In this document: one piece after another, positions 34,284 through 45,628 of the stretch | Numbering within the stretch: position 1 is the first letter of the stretch | How the letters are laid out: each line of letters opens with the position of its first letter | Assembly (NCBI RefSeq): GCF_023898315.1 | Contig: NC_064621.1 | Coordinates: 14,878,501-14,942,500, forward strand | Source of the DNA: Schistocerca nitens | Lineage: Eukaryota > Arthropoda > Insecta > Orthoptera > Acrididae | Direction of reading: 5' to 3' | Length of the DNA stretch: 64,000 nucleotides | Made by a program: the position numbers and the translations under genes | Notes under the pieces: model-generated | What the model was told of the DNA's origin: nothing | Database searches by the model: none | The model's input: only the letters and a program-made list of their open reading frames with translations

Positions 34284-37200
34284 AAAGGCCTTGCTGTGCT
34301 GGTACTGCGAACGGCTGAAAGCAAGGGGAAACTACAGCCGTAATTTTTCCCGAGGGCATGCAGCTTTACTGTATGGTTAAATGCTGATGGCGTCCTGTTG
34401 GTTAAAATATTCCGGAGGTAAAATAGTCCCCCATTCGGATCTCCGGGCGGGGACTACTCAGGAGGACGTCGTTATCAGGAGAAAGAAAACTAGCGTTCTA
34501 CGGATCGGAGCGTGGAATGTCAGATCCCTTAATCGGGCAGGTAGGTTTGAAAATTTAAAAAGGGAAATGGATAGGTTAAAGTTAGATATAGTGAGAATTA
34601 GTGAAGTTCGGTGGCAGGAGGAACAAGACATCTGGTCAGGTGAATACAGGGTTATAAATACAAAATCAAATAGGGGTAATGCAGGAGTAGGTTTAATAAT
34701 GAATAAAAAATAGGAGTGCGTGTAAGCTACTACAAACAGCATAGTGAACTTATTATAGTGGCCAAGATAGACTCGAAGCCCATGCCTACTACAGTAGTAC
34801 AAATTTATATGCCAACTAGCTCTGCAGATGACGAAGAAATTTATGAAATGTATGATGAGATGAAAGAAATTATTCAGGTAGTGAAGGGAGACGAAAAGTT
34901 AATAGTCAAGGGTGACTGGAATTATAGCGTAGGAAAAGGGAAAGAAAGAAAAATAGTAGGTGAATATGGATTGGGGGTAAGTAATGAAAGAGAAAGCCGT
35001 CTGGAAGAATTTTGCACAGAGCATAACTTAATCATAGCTAACACTTGGTTCAAGAATCACAAAAGAAGGTTGTATACATGGAAGAATCCAGGAGGTACTA
35101 AAAGGTATCAGATAGATTATATAATCGTAAGACAGAGACTTATGAACCAGGTTTTAAATTGTAAGACATTTCTAGGGGAAGATGTTGACTCTGACCACAA
35201 TCTATTGGTTATGAACTGTAGATTAAAACTGAAGAAACTGCAAAAAGGTGGGAATTTAAGGAGATGGGACCTGGATAAACTGAAAGAACCAGAGGTTGTA
35301 CAGAGTTTCAAAGAGAGCATAAGGGAACAATTGACAGGAATGGGGGAAAGAAATACAGTAGAAAAAGAATGGGTAGCTCTGAGGGATGAAATAGTGAAGG
35401 CAGCAGACGATCAAGTAGGTAAAAAGACGCGGGCTAATAGAAATCCTTGGGTAACAGAAGAAATATTGAATTTAATTGATGAAAGGAGAAAATATAAAAA
35501 TGCAGTAAATGAAGCAGGCAAAAAGGAATACAAACGTCTCAAAAATGAGATCGACAGGAAGTGCAAAATGGCTAAGCAGGCATGGCTAGAGGACAAATGT
35601 AAGGATGTAGAGGCTATCTCACTAGGGGTAAGATAGATACTGCCTACAGGAAAATTAAAGAGACCTTTGGAGAATTGAGAGCCACTTGTATGAATATCAA
35701 GAGCTCAGATGGAAACCCAGTTCTAAGCAAAGAAGGGAAAGCAGAAAGGTGGAAGGAGTATATAGAGGGTCTATACAAGGGCGATGTACTTGACGACAAT
35801 ATTATGGAAATGGAAGAGGGTGTAGATGAAGATGAAATGGGAGATACGATACTGCGTGAAGAGTTTGACAGAGCACTGAAAGACCTGAGTCGAAACAAGG
35901 CCCCGGGAGTAGACAACATTCCATTAGAACTATTGACGGCCTTGGGAGAGTCAGTCCTGACAAAACTCTACCATCTGGTGAGCAAGATGTATGAGACAGG
36001 CGAAATACCCTCAGACTTCAAGAAGAATATAATAATTCCTATCCCAAAGAAAGCTGGTGTTGACAGATGTGAAAATTACCGAACTATCAGTTTAATAAGT
36101 CACAGCTGCAAAATACTAACGCGAATTCTTTACAGACGAATGGAAAAACTTGTAGAAGCCGACCTCGGGGAAGATCAGTTTGGATTCCGTAGAAATGTTG
36201 GAACACGTGAGGCAATACTGACCCTACGAGTTATCTTAGAAGAAAGATTAAGGAAAGACAAACCTACGTTTCTAGCATTTGTAGACTTAGAGAAAGCTTT
36301 TGACATTGTTAACTGGAATACTCTCTTTCAAATGCTGAAGGTGGTAGGGGTAAAATACAGGGAGCGAAAGGCTATTTACAATTTGTACAGAAACCAGATG
36401 GCAGTTATAAGAGTCGAGGGGCATGAAAGGGAAGCAGTGGTTGGGAAGGGAGTGGGACAGGGTTGTAGCCTCTCCCCGATGTTATTCAATCTGTATATTG
36501 AGCAAGCAGTAAAGGAAACAAAAGAAAAATTCGGAGTGGGTATTAAAATCCAGGGAGAAGAAATAAAATCTTTGAGGTTCGCCGATGACATTGGAATTCT
36601 GTCAGAAACGGCAAAGGACTTGGAAGATCAGTTGAACGGAATGGACAGTGTCTTGAAAGGATGATATAAGATGAACATCAACAAAAGCAAAACGAGGATA
36701 ATGGAATGTAGTCAAATTAAATCGGGTGATGCTGAGGGAATTAGATTAGGAAATGAGACACTTAAAGTAGTAAAGGAGTTTTGCTATTTGGGGAGCAAAA
36801 TAACTGATGATGGTCGAAGTAGAGAGGATATAAAATGTTGGCTGGCAATGGCAAGGAAAGCGTTTCTGAAGAAGAGAAAGTTGTTAACATCGAATATATA
36901 TTTAAGTGTCAGGAAGTCGTTTGTCACAGTATTTGTATGGAGTGTAGCCATGTACGGAAGTGAAACATGGACGATAAATAGTTTGGACAAGAAGAGAATA
37001 GAAGCTTTCGAAATGTGGTGCTACAGAAGAATGTTGAAGATTAGGTGGGTAGATCACGTAACTAATGAGGAGGTATTGAATAGGATTGGGGAGAAGAGAA
37101 GTTTGTGGCACAACCTGACTAGAAGAAGGGATCGGTTGGTAGGACATGTTCTGAGGCATCAAGGGATCACAAATTTAGCATTGTAGGGCAGCGTGGAGGG

Positions 37201-37355
37201 TAAAAATCGTAGAGACCAAGAGATGGATACACTAAGCAGATTCAGAAGGATGTAGGTTGCAGTAGGTACTGGGAGATGAAGAAGCTTGCACAGGATAGAG
37301 TAGCATGGAGAGCTGCATCAAACCAGTCTCAGGACTGAAGACCACAACAACAACA
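34088..37355 (+). mobile_element. RTE-type LINE, copy C (near full length)
   Basis: Plus-strand LINE with 5' UTR (34088-34450, GGTGGGGAGGCTTGCGTGCC…, also present in copy A), endonuclease, reverse transcriptase, C-terminal block and the tail GACCACAACAACAACA (37340-37355). Copies B and C together make an inverted dimer of about 2.8-kb arms. No clear target duplication was found around the pair. Confidence 0.92.
34381..37330 (+). pseudogene. RTE ORF2 (APE endonuclease plus reverse transcriptase), copy C
   Basis: Open pieces follow in order. 34381-34713 is the nuclease start, with RIGAWNVRSLNRAGR and ISEVRWQ; it ends in an A-run that is one base shorter than in copy B. 34716-35636 has PTTVVQIYMPTSSADDEE, TKRYQIDYII and DVDSDHNLLVMN; a one-base loss near 35620 closes it. 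35675-36664 is a 329-codon reverse transcriptase with NKAPGVDNIP, FVDLEKAFDIVNWNT, GVGQGCSLSPMLFNLYI and FADD at 36578-36589. 36671-37186 is the C-terminal block CWLAMARKAFLKKRK…DRLVGHVLRHQG. A TGA separates LKG from YKMNINKS (36661-36666 region). A 4-base loss follows near 37213. The catalytic residues of both enzymes are intact, but the frame is not. Confidence 0.9.
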
Positions 37356-37432
37356 TGTGATTAAATACAGCGTGTTGGACGCGTTAATAAATAATAGTCA
37401 CAAAATGTACTTTTATTCAGATAGTAATTATA

Positions 37433-37631
37433 AAATGGTTCAAATGGCTCTGAGCACTATGGGACTCAACTGCTGAGGTCAAAAGTCCCTAGAACTTAGA
37501 ACTACTTAAACCTAACTAACCTAAGAACAACACACACATCCATGCCCGAGGCAGGATTCGAATCTGCGTCCGTAGCGGTCGCGCGGTTCCAGACTGTAGC
37601 GCCAGAACTGCTCGGCCACCAGCGGCCGGCT
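37433..37631 (-). mobile_element. tRNA-derived SINE
   Basis: Same family as 15079-15272, reversed: it starts AATGGTTCAAATGGCTCTGA on the plus strand and ends in the tRNA-like head near 37625. The B box has one change (GATTCGAATC on the plus strand). Target duplication AGTAATTATA / ACTAATTATA (37423-37432 and 37632-37641, 9 of 10 equal). Confidence 0.9.
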
Positions 37632-37641
37632 ACTAATTATA

Positions 37642-39298
37642 TTAGCTTAAAAAAGAAAATTAAAAATCTCAAACTGGAAACAGAATTGAAAAAGTACTGT
37701 TGAGTATCTACAGAAATAATCGGCAAAACCAAAATATATTACTGCTCCTCGAAGTGTAGGTAAGGAAAATAATTTTTTAAAAGACGCTAATTCAGCTTTG
37801 ATGCCATCCATAATGCTTTCTTTGCCGACAGAGCTTCACGTCTGATCATTTTAATGATTTTATTGCATTATTTTCATGTCTTCTGTTTTTTATATCGACT
37901 GACGCGTTCTTGTTTGTGTTTTAGTTGTTTGTGTAAAGTGCATCCCAGAAGTACTCTCACATTAGCATACAGAACTGACTATTACCGGCCTACCACATAC
38001 GATTGAACCAACACAGTCCTTAGCCTCCGCAGCTTGACAACATATTCTGCAACCATTTCACAAATGCAGAAATAGTAACTCTATGTCTACATGTAGCATT
38101 GTATAGTGTAGAAATCGTTGATGTGTGACCTTCTCGAGAGAACATCTTTTCGCCATTGCAATTATATCTTTTTTTCTCTTTTTAAGTTCATGAAATGACA
38201 AATTCGTTTCCAGAATGTTGAATCTGCATTCAGAAAAATGTAGCTTATATTTGCACATGTACAGTATAACATCACTTTTTTTCAGGTCCTGCTTCAATTC
38301 CTGTGCCGTGAAAATTAGTATGTCGTCTCAGGAGACCGTCATTGTCCTTGTTTGTTGTGACAAATGTTACATTGCTGCTGTGGTTAAGTTGTGCACTGGA
38401 GGGAAGGGACGTGCTTCTGGAATTTAGGTATGGATATAGGCCTGCCACATTACAGCCACGTTTATTCACAGCTGGCGGGAAGCAGTGGGGTGTTCTTTGT
38501 CTCGGCTACTCGCCAGCTGGACATATTACCCGCATCCAATGGGCATCCAAGCTTCAGGCGTCGACCGCTCCAACACGATAGCTCAGGTGCTTGCAAGCCA
38601 GACACCGACCGCGCTCGCATCACTGTTAGTAAACTTTCCGGAGAACAGCTACACAGGCAGATTTGTTGTCCACGGAATCTCTGCCACGACCGCGGCGCGG
38701 CGCGGCAATCGAGGGCGCTATTTTCCTCCGCAATGTCATAAGCCCAGAAGCAGGTTGCGCCGTATCCGCAAACCGTGACAGTACTTATGCTGGCGCACAA
38801 CCACGGAACGGCAGTTTGGTATCGGTTATTGAACCAGTCGACGTGGGAGATCTCTGGGCTGCAGCGGTTCCTCAGTCAGAGCCTCTGTGAAGCGTCCAAC
38901 AGTTTCGACGCGCCCCTTGGACTGAACTGCAGCCAGCTAGGCAACCGAGGATCGCCGCCACTGCAGTCAGGAAAAACTGCCAGCAGTCTTCGTCTTGGCC
39001 TCTCGACGCTCGGAGCGTCACATACTTTGGTTTCTCAACTCAGTTACTGTGATTGTTTTGGTAGAAGTACAGGGTGGTCCTTCGGACTTTTTGCCATTTT
39101 TGTGAAATAGTTATTCCTCTAGAAAACTATCCGGTTATCCGATCAGAAGCGTGTACTCACAACAAGAAGTAATTCTTATTTTCAATTGTTCAGCCCTTCT
39201 TCTCTGTCGTCACGAAAGAACTGTCAAGATGATTGATGTTAGTCTTAGTTAAATTCTTGGTCTCTAGCTTATTGATCCTGAAAAGAACAAAGATTATA
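37642..39298. other. non-coding; CpG-rich block 38390-39060
   Basis: No recognised gene. The part from about 38390 to 39060 is GC- and CpG-rich against an AT-rich background and has open frames in several phases on both strands. That pattern suits a GC-rich repeat or a regulatory island better than a gene. 37650-38390 shows nothing. Confidence 0.4.
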
Positions 39299-39410
39299 GT
39301 TTAACGTCTCGTCCCATCGACATCGAGATCATTAGAGACGGAGCACAAGCTCGGAATATTTCAAGGATGGGGAAGGAAATCGGTCGTGCCCTTTCAAAGG
39401 AACCATCCTG

Positions 39411-39411
<1 letters not shown>
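39299..39411 (-). mobile_element. second SINE family, fragment
   Basis: On the plus strand it reads …AACGTCTCGTCCCATCGACA, GAGATCATTAGAGACGGAGC and GGTCGTGCCCTTTCAAAGGA. This is the tail side of the same tRNA-derived family as 49970-50208, which shares CAAAGGAACCA. It is cut at 39411 by the SINE that follows. Confidence 0.6.
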
Positions 39412-39451
<40 letters not shown>

Positions 39452-39615
39452 AATTCCTAAGGGAGCAAACTGCTGAGGTCATCGGCCCCTAGACTTACAC
39501 ACTACTTAAACTGACTTACACACACAGCCATGCCCGAGGGAGGACTCGAGCCTCCGGCGGGAGGGCCCGCGCACTCCGTGACATGGCGCCCGTGACCGCG
39601 CGGCCATTCCGCGCG
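39412..39615 (-). mobile_element. tRNA-derived SINE with a (CA)n tail, inserted in an older SINE
   Basis: Flanked by a perfect 10-bp duplication, ACCATCCTGG (39402-39411 and 39616-39625). On the minus strand a tRNA-like head with a degenerate B box (GGCTCGAGTCC) lies near 39550, and the element ends in a (CA)n run (TG repeat at 39413-39446 on the plus strand). Its body shares CTGCTGAGGTCAT with the first SINE family, so the two families are related in part. Confidence 0.82.
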
Positions 39616-39625
39616 ACCATCCTGG

Positions 39626-40368
39626 GTTTACTCATTCTGGTGTGTGGCCTCTACGAGCATATCAGGGTGTCATGGCAGTTGGTTTTGGCCTCTGCATTGG
39701 TTGTCGAACCAGACCGTTTCTGCAACTCGATAAAGGCAGTATTAGCAAGCGACAGAGGAAATGTTGGAGACGCTAGTTTGAGAATGTTACGTCTGATGCT
39801 GAGCCCAGAAAAGGGCATAACCGAAGCCGTGAACAGCGCGACAACCAAATGTTGATGTTGCGGCTGTTGCATTCACAATATTTCCATTCGCGCTCCCCAA
39901 TACTAAGTCTACTGTTTCGTAGTTTCACAGTATACCTTTTCCAAAATGAGTCAGAATTTTGAAATAAGAGATAACTCTATACCCTAAATTCCAGGAGAAG
40001 CCAAATGACACCTTTTAACCTCATCTCCAACCCCATCCTTCCGGACGCCTATACTTGTGCTTCAGACCCCTTTTTTTTGTCCATTACGTTTGATGTCCTC
40101 TTTTCTTTTCGTCATTGAAAAGTCGTGTACCACAATGTAGAGGCGACAGACGTGTAAATTTAGATGATTATTTTTAAAAGCAACTAAACGTATTTATGCT
40201 AATTGCTTAAGTATTTTACCCAGGAGCTGATAATGGTGCTCAAACATATTTCATTTGAGGGAAACATTTTCGCCTATGATTATTGGCTCTGTCTCGAATC
40301 ACTTCGATTATAATTTCGACCAGCTTCGATTCCATAAGGAACTGTTGTGCACAGTTACCTAGAATATA
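39626..40368. other. non-coding, nothing recognised
   Basis: The 90-codon frame at 39583-39855 begins in the SINE and has no motif. Otherwise AT-rich sequence. Confidence 0.4.
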
Positions 40369-40620
40369 AGGGAGAAGACACACACAGCAATCAGTCGCAA
40401 TGCTGTTAGTTTTTATTACTCTTGCATATCTAGATTTCGGCTATAAGTAGCTATCTTCAGTTCTTTTGAGTTGCAGTCCAACATACTCGCGGCAGTAGAT
40501 GCCACCATACGATTGCAATTCAAATGCACTGAAGATGGCCACTTATAGCCGAAATATAGATATGCAGGAGTAATAAAAACTAATGACATTGCGATTGATT
40601 GCTGTATGCCTATCCTTCCT
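40369..40620. mobile_element. palindromic MITE-like element 1
   Basis: Two inverted arms of about 110 bp meet near 40495. Outer ends pair over AGGGAGAAGACA / its counterpart ending CTTCCT, and inner blocks share CAGCAATCA, TTAGTTTTTATTACTC, GCATATCTA and TTTCGGCTATAAGT. TA dinucleotides flank it (40367-40368 and 40621-40622), as expected for a Tc1/mariner-driven element. No protein is encoded. Confidence 0.78.
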
Positions 40621-41049
40621 TAAATTTTCGACAGAATGATCATTTTGAAAGAGACGATTTCGTGCTGAAGTACATTTTAAAACATTTAAGTATGTTCTGG
40701 CATGCTTAAGAACTTATGATGATTTCTAAGTAAACTAACAGAAAAAGGCGAAAATGTCCTACAAATGACTATGAAACAGTCGTAAGAGGAAAAAAAATGC
40801 ATTTGGCTATTAAGATGATTTTAGCAAATGAGAAGATGAGAACATAATTTTTGAACACATAAAGTAACAAAGACAATCAGTCCAAAAACGCAGATTGTTA
40901 TTACTGTTATGGTACGGTAACACGCTTCAATACAAGTCCATTAGACTAGCATCATTGGTGAGGCGTCACTGCAGTTGATGACAGACGCTTCTTTCTCTCT
41001 GGGTTCTCGTATCGTTTCCACACGTCACGAATGGAGACATTACTATAAA
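40621..41049. other. non-coding spacer between MITE-like elements
   Basis: AT-rich; nothing recognised. Confidence 0.4.
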
Positions 41050-41392
41050 TGTAAGCTGCAGAAAGCTGAGTAAATCGCAAAGTGATTAACTGAAAACAAA
41101 ACTACTTTATTGATTCAATATGACGTGTTTCGGCGCATGCAACCATAAGATAATCCTGGCACCGAAGGCAACCAGTGGACCTGATAGTTAAATGATATGA
41201 ATGTAACCAGCATTAAGAGACTCTTCATGCTGGTTAATATCATAAAACTATCAGCTCCACTGGTTACCTTCAGTGCCAGGATTATCTTATGATTAATACG
41301 CCGAAACACATCATTTCGGATCAATAAAGTCATTCTGTATTTCGTTAACAACTTATTACCTTGCGACGTACTCAGCTTTCTGTGGACTACGT
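41050..41392. mobile_element. palindromic MITE-like element 2
   Basis: Inverted arms of about 150 bp. The left arm has CAGAAAGCTGAGTAAATCGC, ACTTTATTGATTC, GTGTTTCGGCG and CATAAGATAATCCTGGCAC. The right arm has the same blocks reversed, ending CTCAGCTTTCTGTGG. Sequence differs from element 1, but both hold a CCGAAA(C) string near an AATAAA/TTTATT box. Confidence 0.78.
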
Positions 41393-43687
41393 ATATGGTT
41401 CACGATGGTCACTTTCCTCCTGCGTGACTTTATGTCTCGGCTTTGTACTGGAGGCATTACTGGTCTGATGATGATCTACGGACGATTAAAAGCGGTTACC
41501 ATACCTTAAAAATTTAAAAAGATGCGATCTGCACTGATAGTTTTTGTTACGTAAATCGAGAACATTGGGCGGAGCCAAGGATGAAAATTTATTAAAAATT
41601 AAATTCCCAATGAACTAAATAAAAATTATAGAGAGTGAATAGTAATTACTATCGCGAGAGTAAACTGCAGCGGTAGACCCGTCGTGGAGCTATGCTGAGA
41701 TTTTTCAAACTGCGACGTAGACTGCTCTAACCATGCTCGAACACAGTACTATCTTCAGTCCTAAAGATTAACCGATAATTTTCCGTGTGTGCTGCTGTTA
41801 CATTGTGAATGTCCTGTTGTTTTGTCGATTTGTTTGTTAGCCTCACCTTCAAGTCCTCAGAGCAAGATGTTTACATTACGCTGCGAACTGTGTGTGTTGG
41901 TAGATGACAAGTACGAAGCACAGTGCACCTTTGTACAGCACGCGTAGTCTGCTTATACACCCGGCACAGGGCATGATAGGATCGCCAGCGATATCGCCTG
42001 CAATCAGTCGCTCGCTTCGTCCCCGACACACACGAGCGATTAATCAAGCAGTTTCATACAGTATCTCAAACACCACCCTCGTGAAAGTCTGTTGTGGAAA
42101 ATGAACTGTTATATTTTGCAATAGTGGCAGTTGACCTTCGCTTGTTCACGAATACTGGAAAAAAAACCACGGGAATTGTAATTCGTTAAAGTTGTTTTGA
42201 AACGCTTAGGTTGGGAACTGTAAGCTATGTTACACAGTGCAATACATTTCTTATTGACTCTAAGTGTGTTGTAATCATATTTACTGTCTATATTTCGCAA
42301 ATATTTCTTAAAGTTGTCAGTTCCTTTTGTCACTTATTAGTCATTTAGTTTAACTGAAAGTATTTACACAACGATTTTAAAATCTCTAAGTATCCATAGA
42401 AATATTATGAAATACCGCTCTTCTGGCTTACACAACTCGTATGTTGTATAAGACAGATTAAATGAAATGACAGGGACTTAAGTATAACTGTAGAAAGGGT
42501 AAGCCTCAACGTTTGAATTAAAATGCGCACTTCATATTAACTCACTTTGTTTAGAAATTAGAAACTTTAATAAGCGCCTAGTTGTTTCATAAAGAACTCA
42601 AAATCACCAGATGGAGCTCAGTAAATGTGATTTTTACTATAAACTTAATTTAATTTATATTTCTTCTAAACAGGTTTCAAAATACTAATGCTGAAAAATC
42701 TGAGGTTATCTATGTTTTTACATTTGTTTCCTTCTTAATATAATTGGCAACTCCAGCTTCAAACTTAACTTTGCAGAATTATTTGTGCTCCCTGAATAAT
42801 TATAAATTCCAACGTAAAGTTCTTACTGTACGTGGACATAGTGAAGTGAATCCAAACTGCATAATTTTGCTTAATATCTAGACAAGCGAATCGTTGCCAG
42901 GCAGCCACACTGTCACAAGTCGAATACGATTTAATTTTCCGAATCAGCGATCGGTTGTTACACACACACGTGCACCATCCGATTCATTTTATTTTAATGG
43001 AAATTCCAAGCGATCAGAGATCGGTCGTTGCAGTCTACGATTCACCCACGCACGTACGTTCTGTACACAGATCGAGCGACTTGGCAACGGGTTGCCGCGA
43101 TCCGTCGTTCTTTTGTGGTGGCCCCTATAGTCGCTTCAAAGGTACGTTGTGTGGAGTGTCAGAACTGAGTGAGGATGACGGAACTTTGCTCCAATCTCCT
43201 CTCCTGCGACAACAGATATTAGAGATGGCGTAAACTGTTATTCCGCAATATGGTTTATTGCAGTTTCCTTGCCATCTATTTTTAATGGCTGTTAATAACT
43301 ACTAATTATCTGTGCTGTAATTGGCTATACGATCAAATGCCATATTGAATATATTTCTGTTACTGGTATTTGAACCAGTGTACTATAAAAATACGCTCTT
43401 TTGCTGCAATGGGGCATTAAAGATCTCTAAAAAAAATGCTGGTTTTTTGTACGATTGGTTGTCGGAAAAGTTACGGATTGTGACATCACTGACTGTGACG
43501 TTAATGTTGTTACCTTACCAATGGGAGTATTAGATAATATAACATCGGGATGATTAGAAACTCTTGCTGCAAATAGTGTAGTTTAGTAGAATATCACACA
43601 AAACAAATAATCGGGGCAATTTGATAACAGATTCCTTTATGTCAATGAATTATATTATGTTTGTGAAATCTATACTTTTTTACGTCC
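41393..43687. other. non-coding, nothing recognised
   Basis: No protein family. 42945-43065 has weakly repeated GATCGGT/CGATTCA strings. The frames at 41904-42104, 42894-43130 and 42955-43233 lack motifs. Confidence 0.4.
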
Positions 43688-43943
43688 GTCGCTCGTGGTC
43701 TCGCGGTAGCGTTCTCGCTTCCAGAGCACGGGTTCGATTCCCGGCGGGGTCAGGGATATTCCCCTGCCCCGAGATGACTGGGTGTTGTTGTGTCGTCTTC
43801 ATCATCATCATTCATCACCATTACGGTCGGAGGAAGGCAACGGCAAACCACCTCCATTAGGACCTTGCCTAGAACGGCGGTGCGGGTCTCCCGCATCGTC
43901 CCCCTACGATCTGTCAAGAAGCATCGTACTTCATTTCCATACT
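43688..43943 (+). mobile_element. tRNA-derived SINE, third family
   Basis: tRNA-like head with an A-box-like GTGGTCTCGCGGTAGCG (43695-43711) and a B box GGTTCGATTCC at 43731-43741. The body carries a CATCATCATCATTCATCA run, then GGAGGAAGGCAACGGCAAAC, and ends near TTCATTTCCAT. The head resembles a real tRNA in the D and T arms but lacks a matching acceptor stem. No clear target duplication was found. Confidence 0.75.
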
Positions 43944-44059
43944 CTGTTACATGGGACGGGTGAAAAGTAGTGGTAACAGGGTAATAATTCATACCGTACT
44001 TTATTAAAAGACTTGACTGTATTACATGCCCTTAATTGCCCCGCACATCGATCACCTAA

Positions 44060-44345
44060 CCCCACATAGAGATGGAAGGCGTCATATACCGTCAGCAAAT
44101 CCATCTATGCCGATGCCTCACAAGGACAGCCCTATAGCACGGATTATGTGTTTTGTAGTGTTGTAGCGCATGCCACGAACAGCTATCTTCATTTTGGCGA
44201 AGAGGTCGTAGTTGCACGGACTCATATTGGGCGAATACGGTGGATGTTCCAGTATCTCCTACCCTAGCGTACGCAGGAGGTCCTGCACGGGGCTCGCTCG
44301 CTGTGTCGGTGTGGTGCATTGTCACGAAGGATGATGGGATGCATT
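44060..44345 (-). pseudogene. mariner-like transposase, C-terminal relic
   Basis: Minus-strand reading, with stops and shifts, gives RDNAP near 44310 (second catalytic Asp of the LHDNARPH type) and YWNIHRIRPI near 44240 (compare WEILEHPPYSPDMSP). Then VRATTTSSPK stands where CDYDLFPKMK is expected, and a CATTLQNT-type block and ADGI.RLPSL tail near 44100 follow. The third catalytic Asp is lost. The upstream 44345-44460 frame was not identified. Confidence 0.6.
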
Positions 44346-44609
44346 GCCAGAAGGAAACATTATTTTGCGGTACGACCACGCGCCACTTCAATCTTGATCC
44401 GTGTTTCCTTAACATATTGTTAGGGTGCTTGAACTGGCCTTCTACACTTTCAAACAGCACACAGCAACTGAATCAAAAAAAGTGGTCACCGCTCACTGCA
44501 CTACTTCAACTGGCCTTCTCAGCTACAGCACTAGGCATCCCATGTGACAGCTCAGTATATAGTGTTTGACAGTCATGGATATGAGGAAAAAGTGAAACAT
44601 AATGTAAAT

Positions 44610-44632
44610 AGACACACACACACACACACACA
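44610..44632 (+). repeat. (CA)n microsatellite
   Basis: Uninterrupted ACACAC run in AT-rich sequence. Confidence 0.9.
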
Positions 44633-44639
44633 TAGAATT

Positions 44640-45628
44640 AATTAATTTGAGCCATAGAAATAATAATTTTCAAATCGTAATTTTGGCTTAAACAATTTAT
44701 CTACTTTAAGGTGCAAGTGGTTGCAGATGACAAATTGTGGAACGAAAGGATCACTGTAGAAACACAATATATCACACCATGTGGTAAAAAGGTATCTATT
44801 CATAATTTTTTGTGTTTTTTCAAATGTCTGTAAGTTAATTATGATTTAAAAACTAATAGTTACATGCATACAAACAGTAAAGAACATTCTTTATCTTTAA
44901 CAGCCATAAAATAAGAGCCCACTGAAGATGCTGCAACTGCAGTGAAACATGTTTGGGGTAAAAAACAAAATTGTGTTTGCTAAAGGCGGACCCTATCCAA
45001 ATCATACGTTTTGTTAAAGCAAACACTGAAAAAAGAGCTTCAACCCCAAGAAGTTTATTGTAACGTCTTTACCTGTTATATATATTCTGGCCATTAAAAC
45101 TGCAACACAGTAAGGGCGCCATGCAAGAAACGTGTATATTGTGTTTAAAATTAGTTGCGACTTCTGACAGTTCAGTACGGAGCGGGAGGAGGGAAACGTA
45201 GCTGCCAGGATGTGCTGGCGACGACAACGCCGGGCCTGCTCGGCGCGTAACCTGTCAGCCGCGCAAGCTGGCCCGTCTGCAAAATTTGTCAAACTATACG
45301 GTAATAAGCTCCGAGACTCGCACATCTTATAGCTTCATTTAACAGCTTTATGATGAATTACCTATCATTTCGTTAACGGTCATGGTTATTGTGATATTTC
45401 GGTATTAGCTAAACTACTGCAAAAAATTCTTAAGGTTTGTAGTGAAAAACAGGGGTTGCTATGAATTTGCGTTTGGTGTGTGTTACGTCATATGTTGCTG
45501 AATATGGTATTTAGATAACATTTTAAACTTCTACAAATATTGTTATGTGTCTGCAATGTCTAGAAAATGGAATGTATTTAAAGGTCTCCGTCACGAACAC
45601 ACACGCCACTGAAAAAGTCGGAATGAAG
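44640..45628. other. non-coding; possible Tc1 terminal fragment near 45080
   Basis: ATTCTGGCCATTAAAACTGC at 45081-45100 resembles the outer end of a Tc1-like element common in insects, but no partner repeat or transposase follows. A TGAAGATG…GTGAAAC string occurs at 44922-44948. Otherwise nothing. Confidence 0.35.

Noticed and set aside
37356-37390. The missing right end of the Tc1-like element after LINE copy C
   Set aside because: AACATGT directly follows the LINE tail and vaguely resembles the expected TIR end, but the remaining bases do not match well enough.
39413-39446. Z-DNA-forming TG run as a stand-alone regulatory feature
   Set aside because: It is the simple tail of the SINE at 39412-39615.
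42894-43233. Overlapping frames of 78 and 92 codons near a CpG-containing stretch, as a first exon
   Set aside because: No motif and no splice or promoter evidence beyond composition.
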